NCBI RefSeq assembly: GCF_900105205.1
Contig: NZ_FNSQ01000005.1
Span: 2,480,001-2,544,000 of the forward strand
Origin: Microbacterium hydrocarbonoxydans
GTDB taxonomy: Bacteria > Actinomycetota > Actinomycetes > Actinomycetales > Microbacteriaceae
Direction of reading: 5' to 3'
DNA length: 64,000 bases
The position numbers and the translations under genes were made by a program. The notes below the pieces were generated by a model, which made no database searches, was not told where the DNA came from, and was given only the letters and a program-made list of their open reading frames with translations. Positions 59,896 through 64,000 of this stretch are shown here, piece by piece (position 1 is the first letter of the stretch; each line of letters begins with the position of its first letter).

Positions 59896-61020
59896 TCAAT
59901 CGAAGTGAGCCGCTGCCGCACGCGCCACGTACACCGCGTCGTCGAGGTCGTCCCCTGCGACATTGACATGACCGACCTTGCGGCCCGGCCGCGGCGCCTT
60001 GCCGTAGGTGTGGATCTTGGCGGAGGGATGCTCCGTCATCGCACCCGCGAATCGGTCGCCGAGCGAGCCCTCCTTCGGGCCGCCGAGGATGTTGACCATC
60101 ACCGCCCAGGAGGCCCTGGGCGACGTGTCGCCGAGGGGAAGATCCGCCACCGCTCGGAGATGCTGCTCGAACTGGCCGGTCACGGCACCGTCCTGGCTCC
60201 AGTGCCCGCTGTTGTGCGGGCGCATCGCGAGCTCGTTGACGAGGATCCGCTCGTCGTCGGTCTCGAACAGCTCCACCGCGAGCATCCCGGTCACCCCGAG
60301 CCCCTCGGCGATCGACCGGCCGATGCCCTCGGCGACCTCTGCGAGCCGCTCGGGAGCGTGCGGCGCCGGAGCGATCACCTCGGCGCAGACCCCGTCGCGC
60401 TGGACGGTCTCCACGACCGGGTAGGCCACGATCTGCCCGCTGGGCCTGCGAGCGACCTGCTGAGCGAGCTCGCGGACGAAGCCGACCAGCTCCTCGACGA
60501 GCAGGGCCTCGCCGTCGTCCAGCCGCTCGAGCCAATCCGCCGCGTCGGATGCCGCGCGTACCACGCGGACGCCCTTGCCGTCGTAGCCACCGCGAGGGGT
60601 CTTCACGACCGCCTTCCCGTCGTGGTCGTCGAGGAATGCCTGCAGCTCCGCCTCGTCGCGCACCGCCGCCCAGTCGGGCTGCGGGACGCCGAGCTCTGCG
60701 AGACGCGCGCGCATGAGGAGCTTGTCCTGTGCGAACTGCAGGGCGTCGGGACCTGGATGGACGGCCACGCCATCGGCGACGAGCGCTCGCAGGATCTCCT
60801 GCGGGACGTGCTCATGATCGAAGGTGACGACGTCGACGTCCTTGACGAACGCGCGCACTGTCTCGAGGTCGTGGTAGTCGCCCACCGCGTGCGCGGCGAG
60901 CTGCGCCGCCATGCCCTCATCCTCTGCGAGCACCCGCAGTTCGAGTCCGAGCTCGACCGCCGGAGCGATCATCATCCTGGCCAGCTGGCCCCCACCGATC
61001 ACGCCCACGCGCAGCGCCAT
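59896..61020 (-). CDS. purK: 5-(carboxyamino)imidazole ribonucleotide synthase
   Basis: 374 residues, ATP-grasp enzyme that makes N5-CAIR from AIR, bicarbonate and ATP. VGVIGGGQLARMMIAPAVEL at the start, VVKTPRGGYDGKGVRVV in the ATP-grasp core, ELVGFVRELAQQVARRPSGQ and ILVNELAMRPHNSGHWSQDG carry the expected ATP- and metal-binding residues. The ATG at 61020 has GGAGG five to six bases upstream; an ATG at 61032 does not. purE follows after 59 bases. Confidence 0.96.
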   Translation of the reverse strand: MALRVGVIGGGQLARMMIAPAVELGLELRVLAEDEGMAAQLAAHAVGDYHDLETVRAFVKDVDVVTFDHEHVPQEILRALVADGVAVHPGPDALQFAQDKLLMRARLAELGVPQPDWAAVRDEAELQAFLDDHDGKAVVKTPRGGYDGKGVRVVRAASDAADWLERLDDGEALLVEELVGFVRELAQQVARRPSGQIVAYPVVETVQRDGVCAEVIAPAPHAPERLAEVAEGIGRSIAEGLGVTGMLAVELFETDDERILVNELAMRPHNSGHWSQDGAVTGQFEQHLRAVADLPLGDTSPRASWAVMVNILGGPKEGSLGDRFAGAMTEHPSAKIHTYGKAPRPGRKVGHVNVAGDDLDDAVYVARAAAAHFD

Positions 61021-61100
61021 GTGCGCCTCCATTCGTCCTGAACATTGTCTCGCATCGAGACGCACCGCGTGGACACCGAAGGCCTCGCGGCGACCGGCGG

Positions 61101-61655
61101 TCAGTAGCCGCTCGAGGAGTCCTGTCCTGACTGCGCGTCGCGGTGAGCGAGGATCTGACTGACCTCGATCTGGTCGGCCAGCGTCTCGTGCACGAGAGTG
61201 ACATTCGGGACGTTGGCCAGGCGCAGCGGCGCATCGACGCCGTTGGACAGTGTGATGGTGCCGACCCCCCAGAGCCGCTGCAGCACGCTGCGACGGACGC
61301 CGATGCTGTAGCCGCGAGCGTGCGACATCTCCTGTCGGTTTCGCGCTCCGACACCGTGGTTCGCGATGACCCGGCGCGTCGTGACGGTCACCGTGCGCGA
61401 GTACCAGGCGACCCAGGGCACGACGACGAGGAGCAGCACGACCGCTCCGGCTGCTGTCAGGAGCATCCAGTTCTCGAACGGCGCAGGCAGATTGTCGAAG
61501 TAGTACGCCGTGGCACCGAATGCACCGATCAGGATCAGGGCGGACCAGAACAGCCGGCGCGCATGACCGCGGAACCGCGCGATGAGCAGCTCTTCGGTCG
61601 GCACACCGGGCGGTGGCATCGTCGGCCGTCCGCCGAGAGTCACTGGCTGGGTCAC
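61101..61655 (-). CDS. PH-domain (bPH2-like) membrane protein
   Basis: 184 residues. Two membrane spans (about 34-51 and 63-84) are followed by a bacterial PH-like domain (RTVTVTTRRVIANHGVGARN, MSHARGYSIGVRRSVLQRLW, GVGTITLSNGVDAPLRLANV). The last 15 residues are polar. Such proteins often sit beside birA and purK in actinobacteria; function unknown. GTG start with GGAGGG immediately upstream; a CACAAT hexamer six bases before the GTG makes a weak leaderless alternative. Confidence 0.85.
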   Translation of the reverse strand: MTQPVTLGGRPTMPPPGVPTEELLIARFRGHARRLFWSALILIGAFGATAYYFDNLPAPFENWMLLTAAGAVVLLLVVVPWVAWYSRTVTVTTRRVIANHGVGARNRQEMSHARGYSIGVRRSVLQRLWGVGTITLSNGVDAPLRLANVPNVTLVHETLADQIEVSQILAHRDAQSGQDSSSGY

Positions 61656-61709
61656 CCCTCCATTGTGCCCGCAACCGCAGACATCGCCCTGCTCCTCCGC
61701 CCGGGCGTG

Positions 61710-62480
61710 TCAGACGGCGGCGGGCCGGACGTGCACCACGTCGCCGGCCGAGATCGGATGCTCGACCCGGCTCGAGACGACCACGAGGCGCCCTGACGCG
61801 TCGAGCCGTGTGGCCGTCCCCTCGAGTGTCCTGTCGCCGGGGAGCGAGACTCGCACCTCCTGGCCGATCGTGGCGCATCGCCGACTCGTCTCCTCGTGCA
61901 GACCGCTGGAGACCGCGTCCCCGGTCCGAGCGAGCGCGCTCACCACCTCGTCGAGGCGGCGCACGTAGGTGGCGAGAAGCCGGTCGGCATCGACCTCGAC
62001 ACCGAGCACGGCGAAGGACGTCGCGGTCGGCACGGGGAGCTGGGCTGACGTCATCGCCGTGTTCACCCCGGTACCGACGATCACCGCCTCCCCCGTCGCC
62101 TCGGCGAGGACACCGCAGATCTTCCGCCCCTCGACCATCACGTCATTCGGCCACTTGAGGGACACCGCGGAGTGCGGCAGCTGCTCCGCGACCGCATCCG
62201 TCATCGCCACGCCTGCGGCCAGCGGGACCCAGCCTCGCGCCTCGATCTCGGCGGGGAGCCGACGCAGCAGCACCGACACCGCGAGCGAGGCTCCGGCCGG
62301 CGCCACCCATGAGCGGTCGAGTCGTCCGCGGCCGGCCGTCTGATTCTCGGTGAGCAGCACGGAGAGGTGCGGCCAGTCACGCGCGTCCGCAGCCGCCTCC
62401 CGAAGCAGCGCGTTCGTGGATCCCGCCTCCGGAAGGACATCGATCCTCGACCCGATGGCGCGGGCGAGCGGGAGATCCAT
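61710..62480 (-). CDS. birA: Biotin-[acetyl-CoA-carboxylase] ligase
   Basis: 256 residues. It activates biotin to biotinyl-AMP and attaches it to the biotin carrier of acyl-CoA carboxylases. The biotin-loop TAGRGRLDRSWVAPAGASLA, KWPNDVMVEGRKICGVLAE and VIVGTGVNTAM are all intact. There is no N-terminal helix-turn-helix domain, so it is the monofunctional type. A C-terminal SH3-like domain covers about 205-256. Starts two bases after the preceding stop, so the two are probably co-transcribed. Confidence 0.95.
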   Translation of the reverse strand: MDLPLARAIGSRIDVLPEAGSTNALLREAAADARDWPHLSVLLTENQTAGRGRLDRSWVAPAGASLAVSVLLRRLPAEIEARGWVPLAAGVAMTDAVAEQLPHSAVSLKWPNDVMVEGRKICGVLAEATGEAVIVGTGVNTAMTSAQLPVPTATSFAVLGVEVDADRLLATYVRRLDEVVSALARTGDAVSSGLHEETSRRCATIGQEVRVSLPGDRTLEGTATRLDASGRLVVVSSRVEHPISAGDVVHVRPAAV

Positions 62481-62482
62481 CG

Positions 62483-63766
62483 TCAGACCTCTTCCTCGTC
62501 GGCCTCTTCGTCGTCGTCATCCTCGTCGGTGCGCACGGAGCCGATCTCGTTCGCCTGCCAGCTCTCCCACTTCTGCATGAGCTGCTCGATCGCCGCATGG
62601 AACTTCGCGGTCGCGACCCCTGGCGTCGTATCTCCGAAGTAGTGCTGGACCCACATGCGAAGCCGCGCGATCGCCGCCTCGTCCGCGCGCACCCGCTCCA
62701 CCTCGGCGACGATGTCGGCTGCGCCTTCCGCCGTGAGCCACTCGCAATCCGAGAGGTAGCCGTTGGTGTCGACCGAGGCGCGCTCGTCGGTGGGGCGGGT
62801 GATCATCAAGGGCTTGCCCACGGCAAGACGGTCGTAGACCATCGCGGAGATGTCGACGACAGCCACGTCGGCCGCGGCCAGCTGCCAGCCGAGCTCCGCC
62901 CCGTCGTCGTACACGTGCTGCGCGGCGGCATCGGCGGCGTTGGCCGCGGCGATCGCCGCGATGATCCGGCGATGCGCCGCGCCGTACTCGTCGTCGACGA
63001 CCCCGCTGCGGGGGTGCGGGCGATAGATCACGCGGTGCGTCCGGGAGGCGAGCAGCGCCGAGACGAGGGCTTCGCCGTGGGTCGCGATGGACCCGTAGTG
63101 CGCGCTCGGACGATCTCCCTCCCACGTCGGGGCGTAGAGCACGACCGTCCGCTCGTCGGGTGTGTACGGCAGAGACCCCGAGTAATGGTCGGCCTGCGGG
63201 CGCCCGATCTCGATCGTGCGGCTGTCGATGTCCCAATCCCAGAGCGTGCGGGAGAGGCGGTCTCGCGCCGCCTGTCCTGCGACCAGCGCATAGTCGTACG
63301 CCTTGTACTGGTTGGTGGTCATGTACATCTTGTCGGACTCGCCGTGATTGATGAACACATGCCACCGGCGCCCGTACCGGAACATCTGGAAGTTGCGCGT
63401 GTTCTGGTTCACGTACAGCACGACGCGGATGTCCTGCGTCGCGATGAAGCGCTCGAGGTCCCGGACGGTCGGGACGAAGGCGACGGGGGGCCCGTCCTCG
63501 TCGAGGAGCTTGTCGGCACCGGTGGCGGATCGGGACAGGACCACGACGGGCCAGCGCTTCGCCAGCTCGGTGAGCGGGCGGTACCACTGCCGCATCTGGT
63601 ACATGTTGACCGCGCCGTCGGCGAAGTACACGGCCACCTGGTAGTGATCGGTGGGATGCGGCTCGCGGTCGGCCAGACGCCGCCGCACTCGTTGCACGGC
63701 CTTGCGCGAGGCCAGTGCCCGCTTCAGCAGACGGTAGGCCTTCTTCGCGTCGGACACTGCACCCAT
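62483..63766 (-). CDS. CDP-glycerol glycerophosphotransferase-like protein (TagB/TagF family)
   Basis: 427 residues. C-terminal GT-B domain with VVLYAPTWEGDRPSAHYGSI, RVIYRPHPRSGVVDDEYGAA and VVDISAMVYDRLAVGKPLMI, the characteristic motifs of the CDP-glycerol phosphotransferase family; HGESDKMYMTTNQYKAYDY in the middle is also typical. The N-terminal third (VAVYFADGAVNMYQMRQWYR) is less conserved. The protein ends in an extremely acidic tail (DEDDDDEEADEEEV). It could make a polyol-phosphate polymer, consistent with wall teichoic-type chemistry. A TATCCT hexamer ends six bases before the ATG, and the spacer is GGAGGG. Confidence 0.82.
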   Translation of the reverse strand: MGAVSDAKKAYRLLKRALASRKAVQRVRRRLADREPHPTDHYQVAVYFADGAVNMYQMRQWYRPLTELAKRWPVVVLSRSATGADKLLDEDGPPVAFVPTVRDLERFIATQDIRVVLYVNQNTRNFQMFRYGRRWHVFINHGESDKMYMTTNQYKAYDYALVAGQAARDRLSRTLWDWDIDSRTIEIGRPQADHYSGSLPYTPDERTVVLYAPTWEGDRPSAHYGSIATHGEALVSALLASRTHRVIYRPHPRSGVVDDEYGAAHRRIIAAIAAANAADAAAQHVYDDGAELGWQLAAADVAVVDISAMVYDRLAVGKPLMITRPTDERASVDTNGYLSDCEWLTAEGAADIVAEVERVRADEAAIARLRMWVQHYFGDTTPGVATAKFHAAIEQLMQKWESWQANEIGSVRTDEDDDDEEADEEEV

Positions 63767-63772
63767 CCCTCC

Positions 63773-63778
63773 AGGATA
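63773..63778 (-). promoter_or_regulatory. -10 element for 63766
   Basis: TATCCT on the minus strand ends six bases before the ATG. The GGAGGG between them is also a perfect ribosome site at too short a distance. Confidence 0.45.
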
Positions 63779-63869
63779 CCGTGGCGCGGCGTACGCCGAC
63801 GGTGCTGCGCCCGGGCCCCGGCCGGAGCGAATCAGCGAACGCCCGAGAACCGCATGCCATGATCGTCAT

Positions 63870-64000
63870 GTGCCTGACAACGACATCGCCGTCCCCGAGC
63901 CCGGGGTGTCGTTCGTCATGCCCGTGCTGAACGAACGGGCATATCTCGAGCACGCGATCCAATCGGTCCTCGCCCAGGAGCTCCCGGTTGCCGCCGAGCT
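63870..64000 (+). CDS. Glycosyltransferase family 2, N-terminal part only
   Basis: 43 codons before the window ends. The GTG start gives PDNDIAVPEPGVSFVMPVLN, then ERAYLEHAIQSVLAQELPVA: the first beta-strand and helix of a GT2 GT-A fold. It is divergent from the TagB-like gene. A CATGAT hexamer ends six bases before the GTG, a weak leaderless candidate. Catalytic motifs lie beyond the window. Confidence 0.75.
   Translation, partial: MPDNDIAVPEPGVSFVMPVLNERAYLEHAIQSVLAQELPVAAE

Overview
This is a 64-kb stretch of a high-GC Gram-positive chromosome, most likely a member of the Microbacteriaceae (Micrococcales), for example Microbacterium. The reasons are the codon use, many GTG starts, many genes with a TANNNT -10 hexamer 6-7 nt before the start codon (leaderless transcription), a WhiB2-type regulator, DUF3499, an LCP protein and gene orders shared with other actinobacteria. 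I saw no rRNA, tRNA, transposase, phage gene or CRISPR array. Coding density is very high, and no stretch longer than about 200 bases lacks a gene.

Layout. (1) 1-7.1 kb: the end of a MoxR ATPase, DUF58, an aquaporin, SpoIIM and RDD genes, then a MacB-like efflux operon (adaptor, ATPase, permease) whose permease carries an apparent one-base frameshift. (2) 7.2-14.1 kb: conserved actinobacterial genes (DUF3499, minimal metallopeptidase-like protein, DUF5719, a very large membrane glycosyltransferase, whiB2, manA). (3) 14.2-50.9 kb: a cell-surface polysaccharide supercluster. (4) 50.9-57.7 kb: envelope proteins: an LGFP-repeat surface protein with near-perfect 324-bp DNA repeats, a GT4 enzyme, a DUF4012 protein and a small sortase substrate with two sorting-like motifs. 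(5) 57.9-64 kb: LCP ligase, purE, purK, a PH-domain protein, birA, a CDP-glycerol-phosphotransferase-like gene and the start of a GT2 gene.

The supercluster has several modules that could work together. Two tandem O-antigen-ligase/polymerase-like proteins and galE lead into a galactan module: GlfT2- and GlfT1-like galactofuranosyltransferases, a nucleotide-sugar dehydrogenase, UDP-galactopyranose mutase, and a Wzm/Wzt ABC exporter. A ten-gene minus-strand operon (40.7 to 28.2 kb) then carries a WbpD/WbpE/WbpB-like set for a diacetamido uronic acid, six glycosyltransferase genes (one a GT4-GT2 fusion) and a PglK-like ABC flippase. Next come a DPM1-like GT2 with DUF2304, a large DUF6541-type membrane protein and a second Wzm/Wzt-type exporter. 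Finally there is a complete pseudaminic acid pathway (pseB, C, F, G, H, I). The probable products are a galactofuran-containing wall polysaccharide and a nonulosonic-acid-containing glycopolymer, possibly teichulosonic acid, exported by up to three ABC systems and attached to peptidoglycan by the LCP protein. The enzyme families are read from sequence; the polymer structures are inference.
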